This document shows positions 41,929 through 54,716 of a DNA stretch of 64,000 bases, one piece after another. Position numbers and translations under genes: made by a program. The DNA comes from Misgurnus anguillicaudatus. Lineage: Eukaryota > Chordata > Actinopteri > Cypriniformes > Cobitidae. The stretch lies in assembly GCF_027580225.2 (NCBI RefSeq), contig NC_073359.2, forward strand, positions 9,863,001 to 9,927,000, given 5' to 3'. Position 1 is the stretch's first letter. Every line of letters begins with the position of its first letter. A model generated the notes under the pieces. It was given only the letters and a program-made list of their open reading frames with translations. It was not told the origin of the DNA and made no database searches.

Positions 41929-43580
41929 AAATGGTGCAAAAGCTGTCTCTTTAAAAAGGCTGTAATGTGTACAGTTATGTATACATTTGGTACCATTGAG
42001 GTACTTATATGCACCGTTTACTGTAGTTAAAAATGTGTACTTTATTAAAGCTTTTGTACCTTAATTTCTGAGACTGTACTGTAGGTACATAATTAATGCA
42101 AGAAGGACCATCATTATGTTTATAGCAATCAAAAACACATGATCCGATTTAACTGCGTGGTCACTTTTATATTTGAAACTGTCTGCGTATTATTAAAGTT
42201 GTATTAGTTATTATTTGTTACTGTATATTTAAAAAAAAATGTCTTTTAAATGTGCTCTGTATTTTAAATAATGACTTGTATTAGATTTTTTGACAATTTA
42301 ACACTCTTTTCTTTTAAATAGAAATGTTAACATGTTTTAAAAAAGTATTGTTTTGCATTATTTGAGATCTGGTCACATTTTACGTTGCGGTCAAGCCACT
42401 TACTGTCCACGAGCTGTTGAACACTAGGTGCTCATATTAGTGATTTGTACACTGTTAAGGAACTGCTGTGCTACCCAAAATCTTTAATCTTTATCCTGTT
42501 TACATATAAACTGATCATTAATGTGCATTTTCATTGTAAGGTTCTGTAGTCATTTTTATGATTTTTTTAACATGCATGAGCACACATCCTAAAGTCTACA
42601 GAGCATCAAATACGATGTTAACTGTTACGACGATGGTACGTGTTTTTACTTTGTTTTCCTTAAAGGGACACGTCACTTTTTTTTTGAAGGTGTGCAAATT
42701 TTCCAGGTCCCCTGGGGTTGGGCATTTGATTTTTATCGTTTTGGAGTCTATTCAGCCGATCTCCGGGTCTGGCGGTGCCACTTTTGGCATGGCTTGGCAT
42801 GGTTCATTGAATCTGATTAGACCATTAGCATCGCGTGACTATTTTCGGTCACTGTGTAGTGTCATAGGACTTTGCTGCCGTGGCGTGGCTGCAGCGGGCG
42901 CAATGATATTGCTGCAGCCATGTTGCGGCAGCAGGGTCCTTGATTATTATGCCAGAATTAGAGTTATATCTGCCTAGAAAATAACTTTTAATTTTCTGTC
43001 GGTCTTAGTACACGATGTAACTACAGAAGAGTCAAGTTTTAAATGGGAAAAATATCAAAACTCATTTTGTAGCGTGATGCTAATGGTCTGATCGGGTTCG
43101 GTGGATTGTGCTGGGCTGTGCTGGAGGTGGTGCCGTCATACCCGGAGATCGGCTGAATGGATTCCAGGGTGGTCAGGGTCAAATGTTTAACTCTAGGGGG
43201 CTGGAAAATGAGCCTATTTTCAAAAAAAGTGGAGTGTGAATGATCTGTTTTGCTGTTGCATCATTTAGTAGTGACCTGCTGTAATGAAATCACTGGACTG
43301 TCCAGTCTGTGCTTTTGAATGTTTAAGATACTCAGAAATAAAAGATGTGTCTCAGCTACCCGAAAAAATGATCACTATGTACCAATCATTATTTTTTACC
43401 ATGTTTAGGGCAGGGTGGTTGATGGTTCACTAGGGCGGTACCCTTTTAAAAAGCACATACTGTATTTGTGGCTAAACAGTGCATACTATTACTGGAACCT
43501 TGTCTAAGGCACCTGATTGGTACATAATAGGACTTCTTTAAAGGGTATTGCCCCTTTTGTACCTTTTTCTGACAGTGAAT
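41929..43580. mobile_element. DNA element with CACTCTCAGAA termini, carrying a family C MITE
   Basis: The left end is ACACTCTCAGAATAAATGGT and the right end GTACCTTTTTCTGACAGTG. GGTACC-type text near both ends is typical of a common fish repeat. The segment 42664-43237 is family C copy 3 (AGGGACACGTCACTTTTTTT), unusually rich in A-to-G changes. Confidence 0.6.
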
Positions 43581-44559
43581 GCTGATTTAGGGTGGCATAA
43601 ATTTCTTCATATGCTGTCGCATGCTCTCAGTACAGTTGTATAGTATAGTAGGTCAGTCTGATGTGTTTTTACAGAAATTGTTTGCACTGTGAAGCAAAAA
43701 TAAATGATATAAATGTCTGTACAGCTGTCACGCCTCATCTTGGGTTCATTTATTGTGCAAATAGATATTTATCCTCAACCTAAGCCACTGTAAAACATCC
43801 TAAAGTATAAAACGAGATGTTAAATGAATATAAAAATGAACAAATCATTAAAATCGTTTATTTATAATACATTTTTGCAGGGGAAAAGCAGCAAATGTGC
43901 AAAACTGTATATTGAGTGTTAATGTTGGTTTAAATTCACAAACATATGAAGTCACATGAAGAGATCCTATCTTCACACTGACCGTGTCCCAATTTGCTTA
44001 ATCATATTTTATGCACTAAAAGTGTGTGCTTTTTTGTTATAGATGGCAAAATACATTTTGGGGAATAGCAAAAGAGCATGCAAGTATTAAGACACTCATT
44101 TTTTTTCTTCAAAAAATATTATTTAGGACCGATAGTATGCAAATTGGGACACCGGGAATGTCTCCTCACCAGGCTTAATTCAATAATAATTGACTTAATT
44201 CAATAATAAGTTAGCCCCACCCACAGTGAAATACAATTGGTTAAAAACAAAAATCGGTCTTGCTGCACATTAACATAAAATATGATCCTGTTGCTTTAAC
44301 CAGCATTTACTTACACTTACAACATACACTTGTCATGTTGCATTTGGCAAGGCAATGTTTGATTTATTACTGTTTAAATTTACTATTATAAGCAACAAAT
44401 TTTAATGCTTGTAAAAATGTATTTACCAATCATAGTTTATAATTTATTTAATAACATGAAATGTCTGTTTGGGAGATTGTCCAATTAAAAACTCCTATTA
44501 TCTAATACAGTAGCTGCCACACGATTAATAAATAAAGACCTTCATAATAGTGCTGGGAA
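43581..44559. other. intergenic, nothing recognised
   Basis: AT-rich sequence without exon or repeat structure that I can name. Confidence 0.5.
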
Positions 44560-45215
44560 AAGATTGCGATTAATCGCATACAAACAAAAAGTGATTTTTG
44601 GCATAATATACGAGTGTGTGCTGTGTGCAATTATTATGTTAATATAAATACCTACTCAGTCTCACGAGGTTTCGTGATACAGTCACATACATCTTCGATT
44701 CTTTTTTTTGTGATATCACAAATTTTCGCGTTTTTTCGTGATTGTATTACGAATTCCTGTTTTCGTGCGACCACCACGCACCGGTCACTCAACTGCCCTT
44801 TCCCATCCCTAAACCATTATCGCTTCGGTTTAGGGTTAGATTTGCTGCTTGCATTAGAATGTCACTTTATATATTGGTTTATACTATTTTTTCAGATTTA
44901 TTTTTTTATATGTCGCCTGGCGAGTTGGGTTTGGGTAGGGATGTCATTTTATGTAAATCTAACCCTAAACGAAGGGACAATAGTAAGAAAATTTGACAAA
45001 ACAGTTGAGTAACCAATACGTGATAATCACACGAAAACAGGAATTCGATCACGAAAAAACATGGAAATTCGCGATAATATCACGAAAAAAAAGAATCAAA
45101 AAGTTACGCGACCATATAACGAAACTTCGTGAGACTGGGCTGTAAATACACACACATTCATGTATGTATTTAAGAAACATTTACATGTGTATATATATTT
45201 ATTTATATTTTTATA

Positions 45216-45466
45216 TGAAGAGTTTCGTTGCAAAACGAGATAACTCAGTTTTTATAATTTTTCAGAAATCTCGTTTTTTGGTTGTGCATTCCAATTAATA
45301 TCAATTCAACTGCAGTTGGTTTGTTTTGATTTAAACTTCATAACTTAAAAAATACAGCTCTAAGTAGCAACATAAAACAAAATAATAACATGATAACATA
45401 ATAATAAACATGTTTTGACAAAAATGTTAAAAACGGCGTTATCTCGTTTTGCAACGAAACTCTTCA
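45216..45466. mobile_element. fold-back MITE, family G, copy 2
   Basis: The ends TGAAGAGTTTCGTTGCAAAA and TTTTGCAACGAAACTCTTCA are perfect inverted repeats flanked by TATA. It is inverted relative to 25603-25855 and has the same internal sequence. Confidence 0.85.
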
Positions 45467-45586
45467 TATATTCTATATTATATAAAAATTAAACAAATTG
45501 ATATATAAAAAAAAAATTCTGGAATGACTATATGTATGTGTGTGTGTGGTTAAATATACATAATAATTACACACAAAAAAATCACT

Positions 45587-45592
45587 TTTATT
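45587..45592 (-). terminator. candidate crb1 poly(A) signal AATAAA inside a MITE
   Basis: This is the first AATAAA on the minus strand after the crb1 stop, about 126 nt downstream. It is followed by a U/GU-rich stretch (TTTTTTTGTGTG) as expected for a cleavage site. It lies in the terminal part of the hAT-type element 44560-45624, so the signal is transposon-derived. Confidence 0.4.
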
Positions 45593-45717
45593 TTGTATGC
45601 GATTAATCTTTGTCCAGCACTACTTCGTAAGCATTCATAAGGATTTAGAGTCTCACTTGTAGCCATTTTAGATCAATATGCTTGGCTAATATTGTTCAGA
45701 ATAAATGTCTTAACAGT

Positions 45718-45936
45718 TCAGATGAGTCTCTCCATTGGTGGAGGCTGGACAATGTTCCACATTTCCACTCGGGAACCTTCTTTCTCCTGACGGCTTGGAC
45801 TGTAGGTGCCACGTGTCGCTCGCCGACTCAGCGCCAACACCAAAGCCGTGGCCACGCCGAACAGAACCAACAACAGAACCACAGAAACCAGACCGATGGA
45901 CAGCAGTAGATTAGAGGTAACACTCTCTGCATTCAG
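45718..45936 (-). CDS. crb1: crb1 exon 12: membrane helix and cytoplasmic tail
   Basis: A 219-nt exon with 72 codons and [23 protein letters not shown] leads into a helix of about 25 hydrophobic residues, then [20 protein letters not shown] and [16 protein letters not shown]. The tail of about 36 residues carries the FERM-binding GTYSP motif and the PALS1/PAR6 PDZ ligand [13 protein letters not shown] is CRB1-type; CRB2 differs here. The acceptor is ATCTTTCCTCCAG. Confidence 0.97.
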   Translation of the reverse strand: MNAESVTSNLLLSIGLVSVVLLLVLFGVATALVLALSRRATRGTYSPSRQEKEGSRVEMWNIVQPPPMERLI

Positions 45937-48900
45937 CTGGAGGAAAGATAAAGTAGTTAGAGATGCCAGGAGGTGAGATATTCCTCAAAATATTCAACAT
46001 TGAACTTGTACATCTAATTTGATTAAAGGAAAACACCACAGTTTTTCAATATTTTACTATGTTCTTACTTAAACTTAGACAAATTAATACATTCCCATCT
46101 TTTTTCAATGCGTGCACTTAATCTTTGTACAGCGTGTCGTGAATGTGTTAGCATTTAGCCTAGCCCCATTCATTCCTTAGGATCCAAACAGGGATGAATT
46201 TAGAAGCCACCAAAAAAGCATGCGGAAATCTTCATAAATATGTGGACTTTGGCTGATTATGCATTGAATCATGCGATCGCATAATCACGTTTTAATAATC
46301 ACCAATAACAGTAATGAACTTGCCAGTATTAGTCGAAGAGCCAGCAAACAAAATATAACACAAAACACTGCTTCGCACACCAGAGAATATCAGCACAGTT
46401 GTTCAGATCCAAAATTAGATCATCCAACCCGACCGCAGTGACTGCATGTGTTGAAGCCGCAGCGACAGGCCGCAGAAAACTCTAGCGCTGAGCTTTGAAT
46501 GCAGTCGATGCTTTGTGTGTGTGTGTGTGTGAAAAAGAGAGAAAGATGGGAAAAGAGAGACACTCAGTCTTTCCAGCAGACAAACGATCCTGTCCAAGAG
46601 ATAAGCTTCTCCCGATATATTTCTCGCGCGTTTCTCAGACCCGCAGCAACGCGCTGCTGAGTTGCATTTCACACAGAACGATGGTGGGTCTTTCTGCTGG
46701 CCAAGCACTATACTGTCACTCTAAAGATACAAACTTTCACTGCAGACGTGAACCACAGATCCACAGATTCCTCACACGGAGACACATTTGTGCTTCAGCA
46801 GTCAAAAAGAAAAACACCTTGCTTCACTGTCGCATGCTTTATGACTTGCCTTCACATAAATGTACTATATTTAAAATGTTTATTGCATTCTGTACAAGAG
46901 AACAGTGAGATTCTGTGAAACTGATTGTTCATTTATAAAACTTAAAAAATGCTATATTTTAAAAATACTAAATTTAGTTCCCTCAAGTAATTCTTATATG
47001 CTCTACACTGTAAAAAATGATTAAAAAATCTTAGTATTTTTGTCTTGTTTTCAATAAAAATATAAAAAAATTCTTAAATTAAGATGCTTTTTCTTGATGA
47101 GCAAAACGACCCAAGAAAAAAGTCTAGTTTTTAGACCAAAAATAACAAATTAAAGTAAATTAGTGATTTAATCAAGCAAAAAAAAGAATTCTGATGGGGT
47201 AGGCAAATTTTTCTTGAATTTAGTTTTTAAGAAAAATGTTCAAGATATTAAAGTTGATAAACTAAACTAAAACGTTATTTTTTTATTTTATTACATGGTT
47301 TTATTATTTTTGTCCTTTTTATGAAAATTGTAAACACTACACTACACTACACTTTGTACATTGTAATGTTCAGTTTTGTTTAATAAACACTTATGGCAGT
47401 TTTTCCAAGTCTTTCTTTGTTTTTTCCCTCTTGTAAATTCTTCAATAATTACCGTACCGCAGGCTTCATACCGAAATATTACCGTACCATGAATTGTTGA
47501 TACCGTTACATCCCTAGTATATGTAAATACACACACACACATTCATGTATTTATTTAAGAAACATTTACATATGTATATTTATTTATTTATATTTTTATA
47601 TATTCTACGTTACATATAGCCTAAATTAATAAAAAATATATGAATAAAAAATTTAAATGTTTATGTATGTGTGTGTTTTTAGATATAAATAATAATTACA
47701 CACAACACATATGTTGCGCAAAAACAGAGATTTTTTTGTATGCGATTAATCTAGATTAATCTTTGCCCAGCTCTATAATATATAGTATAATATAATGTAT
47801 ATAATAATAATATATAATACAGAAAAAATTCTAATATAAAATATAATCACATAAATTTTATATAATTTTATATCAACATTATTATACACATTATAATTAT
47901 AGCCTAGTATTGATTATAGTGTAGTTGATTATTGCGTACGAGTGGTTTTAGGTTTTCTTGAATTTTTGCGTACATTTAGAAGACATTTTGATAAGAACGT
48001 TTTTGTTGAATCACGATTTGCACAAATTTGTGTGTACGCATGCTTAGTGTATGAGATCCATTGTTATTTTGTGTATTTGGTATAATACAAAGTGTTTGCG
48101 TGGTTTATGGTTTAAAAAAACACACTTTTTTCCACATACCGTACATTTTTGTAGCTCCAGATTTGAAAGCTCTGTGACCCTGATTGGCCAGCTAATCTGT
48201 ACGTTGTGATTGGCCTGAATACCTCTGACGTCAGCCGGAAATGTGACGCTCCTTACCATGTTTGAAAGATTCAGTTTCTAACAGCAGTTAACTTACAGGC
48301 TGTGAGTCCGAAGCGGGAGGAATCATGATAATGTCAGTCCCGTCCACATCACCAATCCCAGGAAGTAAACTGTTGCCTACAATCAGTGTGTTTGTTGTAG
48401 TCCAAGAAAAGAGATTTACATAGGAAACGATAACTTGCGTCATTTTTTGGGATTTTGGGATTTGTACCTTTTGCATATCGCCAACACGAACCAATAAACA
48501 CTCACACACCAAAGGAAATGCCAAATCGTGAATCAAACCATAGGGGCTCTTCAAAATATGTCAGCGCCACTGATTTGCCACAAGATACACACCAGCAATG
48601 TCCCTTTTTCAAGGCATGTTTATTAAAGATGCTTATACATCTTAATTTAACTAAGGCATAGTCCTGGCATTAGCTAAGCCTTTGAAACCAGGCCAAAGTT
48701 TTATAGATGGTCATTGGTCATGTGATCGACATGACTTTCCCCATAAAATGGCTTTTTTTAGATCACCGCAGTCTTTATCCCGTGAGATGATTTTAAACAC
48801 ATTTCCTCTTATTCATATTAGCTTGTGTTAAACCTTTTAGGTGGAAATATTTACCTATAGTGCAGCTTTAAAGGACGATCAGAGATCAGACACTCATGTC

Positions 48901-51900
48901 TCTTATCATGAGATTAGATGCTCACACATCTATCCTGCTAAACGGATTAACAAAGCGGAAAGTGTCTATCTTTGACACCAGCACCCTGCTAGCACATTAA
49001 AACATCTAATGCAGGTTAAAATAGTTTCAAAAAGAAGAATGCAAAACTTAAAGCTTTTTTATTAGTTATTAAATCTTTTCAGATATACAGGAAAGTCCGG
49101 TACGGGAAACCTCACCATGTTTTACTTTTACAAAACCCAAAATATTTCTTTGACCATGAGTGAGGCTCTACCTGCAAATACATTGTAAGTTGCTTATGAA
49201 AAACCTCCTTGTGTTTCAAACTTGCACAGCAGACACTTTTTATTTGGTTGCCATGTTCTTATGATGTCTCAGGAGAAATCGCTGACTCAACACACCTGTC
49301 GTTGGTTTTACAGTACAGGTACATCTTTGATGTGTCTGCAACCTCTAGTTCAGTGGATCTGTCTGTCAAAATCTGTGGCAAGATTCAGTCAAAAGAGGGG
49401 AGACGGGACAAACAACAGATCGAGAACGGATGAGGTGGGTGAGATGTTTTATTTGAAAACAGACAGTGAACTACAGACGAAAGTGATAGACAATGAATGA
49501 ACAATCAGATGACAAACAACAGAGACAGATGATCAGAAGACTACTACAAGCTACTAAATAATGTGTGTCACTTTGAATATATCAAAGACATTATAGTATA
49601 GTGGTTAAAGTTAACATTTAAATGTGATTTTTAAAATTGTGCTACGATGTGATTAATATGGAGATATTGTTTAGTGTAAATAAATGTTAGAAAATCAAAA
49701 GTAATTTGATGGAAATCGTTTAAGTATTAGTCCATTTTCTTAAAAAAAAAATTCAGATGATCTACTCACCACCACGTCATCCAAAACGCCGATGTCCCTC
49801 CTCGTTCAGTCGAGAAGAAATTATGCTTTTCGAGGAAAACATTCCAGGATTTTTCTCATTTTAATGGACCCCAACACTCAACATTTTCAATGCAGTTAAA
49901 AACTGCAGCCTCAAAGGACTCCAAATGATCCCAAACGAGGCACAAGGGTCCCATCCAGCGAGAAGAAAAACAAAAAATATGCACTTTTAAACCACAACTC
50001 CAGCGCGACCTCACGTAATACGCCATCACATCAAGAGGTCACGGATGACGTATCGATACTACGCCTCAGTGTTTACAAGTGTGGAGAAAGAGGACCGTTC
50101 CGACATTTTTGTATGCCGAATGATACTAATTAATGTCTTTGTGTCAGTTTATTGTTTAAAATGGTCCACAACGTGCGTTTCATATATGTAACACGTGACC
50201 TTTCCACCGCATTACGCAATTACGTGAGGTCGCGCTGGCTCGTCATACAGCCGGAGGAAGAAGAGAAGTTGAGGTTTAAAAGTGCATATTTTCCACTTTT
50301 CTTGCAAAAAATGACAATCGTTTCGCTAGATAAGACCCTTATGCCTCGTTTGGGATCATTTAGAGTCTTTTGAAACTGCAATATTAAACTGCATTAAAAC
50401 TGTTAAGTTTTGGGGTCCATTAAAGTCCATTAAAATGTGAAAAATCCTCAAAAAACATAATTTCTTCTCGACCGAACAAAGAAAGACATCAACACCCCGG
50501 ATGACATGGTGGTGAGCAAACTATCTGAAATTTTTTCAAGAAAATTGACTAATCCTTTAAGACTTCAATATATTTTGCCCAAACTCCTTATCCTAGAATC
50601 ATCAATATTAGTCATATATGTACTTTGAGAGTATGTACTTCTCAAACGTACAAATGCTATGTTAAACTTCATAAATATACAAACTTATTAAATAAAAAGT
50701 ATTTTATTTACACAACCATTCTCACTTGCAGTGCACAGCATTCAGTGAAAACACTATCAACCAATAACAATATCTTAATAAATAATAAATGTGCTGCCTG
50801 AAATATGATCACTGATGATAACACATATTAACTCAAGGCACGGCATGGTTTTGATTTGATTTATATACTGATTAAATATTCAGTATATTGTACTCCTTCT
50901 ATATTACATTTACCTAATACAGAACATAGATAAATCAACCAATGAAATTCTAGCAACAGACTCACATTTATGCTAACATTATTGCCATGTGTTTTTCTAC
51001 TAAAGTGACTTATAAACGTATATACATCGGTCATTGCATCAGCCACACCCACATTTCCCTAAACCACAACCACTCCTTTATATATTCTCACCCCAGTCCA
51101 CCTCCGGCTCATCATCTAACCGCAATATGAGGTAGGAGAGGAACTGAAAGAGGTTTTGCCAAAACAAAGCCGCCATGTAAAAGTAAAGGTCGCTTACGTC
51201 CAATTCGCAGGTGTTGCCGGCGAAGGTCACGTCGCAGACGCATTGGAACTTGTTAACCATGTTGTGGCAATAGCCACCATTTAAGCAAGGGTTGGATCTG
51301 CACTCATCGATGTCTAATTCACACCTAAGATTGTAAAAAGCATAAAAACACTTGTTATAAAACAGATGGTGCTAATTGGTCAGAAATGTTTTGAGCCATG
51401 AATCTGAAATCGGTAATATCACAACATTAATGTCACTATATAATATTACATTCATCTTTGAATTTGATTTAATGACAAAGCAATATTAATAAAATAAAGA
51501 TCATTAAAATGCGTTCATGAGATCGTGTGAAAGAGAAAGAGGTGGAATAATCACCATTGACCCGAAAATCCAGGCAGGCAGTCACACATTAGGGTGGTCT
51601 CAGAGCAGTTGCCCCCATTGAAACACGTGTAGTTGTGCTCTTCGTCACCACAGATGGACACCGGGAGCTTTGAGGGTCTGGAAAGGATGAGGGAAAAGAA
51701 AGAAACAGAACAGATGATGAAGAAGCGTCTTGAGAGCAATGTAAGGGGCGAATATCTGCACCCCTCCTATACTTCTTTGTCCTGCATAAAGAGGATTAGC
51801 ACATTATCAGAATAATGAAATTAGCATGTGAATAAACTTCTGACCACAAGACAAAGAAAACACTGTCGCCTTGGATGAAGATTAACATGCATATAATATA

Positions 51901-53853
51901 TAAAGTCCCTGATTGTATATGTGTTATTTTGATATTATAAACTGGGGGATTTTACAGAGTAAGAAAGAAGTAGAGAAAGAAAGAAAGAAGGAGCAAAAGA
52001 AAGAAGGAAGGAGAGAAAGAAAGAAAGGAGCAAAAGAAAAAGAGAGAAGGGGCGAAAGAAAGGGGGAGCAAAAGAAAGAAGGGATAAGGAAAGAAGGAAT
52101 GAAAGAAAGGAGCAAAAGAAAGAAGGATAGAAAGAAAGATAGGAGAAGGAAAGAAAAAGAAAGAAAAAGAAAGAAGGAGAAAAGGAGCGAAAGAAAGAAG
52201 AAGAAAAGGAAAGAAAAGAAAGAAGGAGAGAAAGAAAGAAAAATAGGAGAAGGAAAGAAAAAGAAAGAAGGAGATAAGGAAAGAAAAAGAAAGAAGAAGA
52301 GAAAGAACGATAGAAGAATGAAAGAAGGAGAGAAGGGTGAAAGAAATAAGAAGAGAAGGAAAGAAAAGAAAGAAGGAGAGAAAGAAAGAAAGATAGGAGA
52401 AGGAAAGAAAAAGAAAGAAGGAGAGAAAGAAACAAAACGGAAGAAGGAGAGAAGGGGTGAAACAAAGAAGGAGCAAAAGAAAGATAGGATAAGGAAAGAA
52501 AAAGAGAGAAGGAACAAAAGAAAGAAGCGAAAGAAAGGGGGGATAAGGAAAGAAAGAAGGAGCGAAAGAAAGAAGGAGAGAAAGAAAGATAGGAGAAGGA
52601 AAGAAAAAGAAAGAAGGAGAGAAGGAGCGAAAGAAAGAAGAAGAGAAGGAAAGTAAAGAAAGAAGGAGAGAAAGAAAGATAGGAGAATGAAAGAAAAATA
52701 AAGAAGGAGAGAAGGAGCAAAAGAAAGAAGGAGTGAAAGAAAGGAGCGAAAGAAAGAAGGAGCGAAAGAAAGAAAGATAGGAGAAGGAAAGAAAAAGAAA
52801 AAAGGAGAGAAAGAGCAAAAGAAAGATAGGAGAAGGAAAGAACGATAGAAGAATGAAAGAAGGAGAGAAGGGTGAAAGAAATAAGAAGAGAAGGAAAGAA
52901 AAGAAAGAAGGAGAGAAAGAAAGAAAGATAGGAGAAGGAAAGAAAAAGAAAGAAGGAGATAAGGAAAGAAAAAGGAAGAAGGAGAGAAGGAGTGAAAGAA
53001 AGAAGGAGCAAAAGAAAGATAGGAGAAGGAGAGAAAGAAAAAGAGAGAAGGAACAACAGAAAGAAGGAGTGAAAGAAAGGAGGGATAAGGAAAGAAAGAA
53101 GGAGCAAAAGAAAGAAGGAGAGAAAAAGATAGGAGAAGGAAAGAAAAAGAAAGAAGGAGAGAAGGAGCGAAAGAAAGAAAGAAGAAGAGAAGGAAAGAAA
53201 AGAAAGAAGGAGAGAAAGAAAAAAAAGAAGGAGATAAGGAAAGAAAAAGAAAGAAGGAGAGAAAGAAAGATAGGAGAAGGAAAGAAAAATAAAGAAGGAG
53301 CGAAAGAAAGAAAGAAGAAGAGAAGGAAAGAAAAGAAAGAAGGAGAGAAAGAAAGAAAGATAGGAGAAGGAAAGAAAAAGAAAGAAGGAGATAAGGAAAG
53401 AAAAAGAAAGAAAGAGAGAAAGAAAGATAGGAGAAGGAAAGAAAAAGAAAGAAGGAAAGAAGGAGAGGAAGAGCGAAAGAAAGAAGGAGAGAAGGAAAGA
53501 AAAAGAAAGAGAAAAGGAGCAAAAGAAAGATAGAAGAAGGAGAGAAGGAGCAAAAGAAAGAAGGAAAGAAGGAGCGAAAGAAAGAAGGGGAGAAAGAAAG
53601 ATAGGAGAAGGAAAAAAGGAGAAAAAGAAAAAAGAAAGAAGTAGAGAAGAAAAGCAAGAAAGAAGGAGAGAAGGAAAAATAAGAAAGGAGGGAAAGAAAA
53701 AAAAGAAAGGAGGGAAAGAAAAGTAGAATGGGAAAGAAAGGAAGGAAAGCAGGAAAGAAAGAAAGGAAAGGGGAAGGAAGAAAGGAAAGCAAGAAAGAAA
53801 GGGGAAGGAAGGAAAGAAGGTAAGAAAGAAAGAACGAAAGAAAAAAGAAAGAC

Positions 53854-53895
<42 letters not shown>

Positions 53896-53946
53896 GAGAC
53901 GGAAAGCAAGCAAGAAATGGGAAGGAAGAAAGAAAAGCAAGAAAGC

Positions 53947-54033
<87 letters not shown>

Positions 54034-54098
54034 GAGACGGAAAGCAAGCAAGAAATGGGAAGGAAGAAAGGAAAGCAAGAAGAAAGGGGAAGGAAGGA

Positions 54099-54157
<59 letters not shown>

Positions 54158-54684
54158 GAGACGGAAAGCAAGCAAGAAATGGGAAGGAAGGAAGAAAATC
54201 AAGAAAGAAAGGGGAAGGAAGGCAGGAAAGCAAGAAAGAAAGAGAAAGAAACAAAGAGAAAAGAATAGAAAAAATGGGAGAGAAAGGAAAAAGAGTAAAA
54301 GAAAAAAAGAAAATAAAAGTAAAAGATAAAACGAAAGTAAAAACAAGGAAATTAAAAAATAAAATGAAAGAAAAAGAAGGAGAGAATAAAACGTCTAAAG
54401 AGAAAAAAGTGAAAATTAAAGGACAAAGAAAAGAAAAAGAAATTGACAAATAAAAAGACAAAAACAGACAAAACAGAACAAAAGAAGTAAAAATGAAGAA
54501 AGAAAGGCAGGCATATAAAGTCAACAGCAAAATGGCACTTACACATTTTTGACAACTACATACCACGGTGCCTCTTCAATCTGAACACTGATGTGAGACA
54601 GAGAGAAAAGAAAAGAGACAAACAACTGTCAATCTGTCTTTATTTAAGACTAAACTTTACACCAAACATTTCTGTAACTGCACT

Positions 54685-54716
<32 letters not shown>

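Larger units (their letters stand above)
44560..45624. mobile_element. hAT-type MITE related to family F, carrying two nested MITEs
   Basis: The left end AGTGCTGGGAAAAGATTGCG and right end GATTAATCTTTGTCCAGCAC are inverted. Insertions are at about 44658-45135 (CAGTCTCACGAGGTTTCGTG ... CTTCGTGAGACTG) and 45216-45466 (family G). It ends 94 nt from the crb1 stop codon. Confidence 0.7.

Noticed and set aside
42558..42977. 139-codon open frame
   Set aside because: It lies inside the family C MITE, and the same frame is seen in the copy at 34866. It is repeat sequence.
44614..45012. 132-codon open frame
   Set aside because: It runs through nested MITEs (44560-45135). The peptide reflects fold-back repeat text.
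46495..46908. 137-codon open frame in crb1 intron 11
   Set aside because: It begins in a TG repeat, overlaps an antisense frame of similar length, and has no recognised motif.
51924..54566. Open frames of 880, 803 and 739 codons on the minus strand, and Lys/Glu/Arg-rich frames of 178-247 codons on the plus strand
   Set aside because: They are produced by the homopurine tract, which lacks T and so has few stop codons. The peptides are only S/F/L or K/E/R/G runs, and the region is an intron of crb1.
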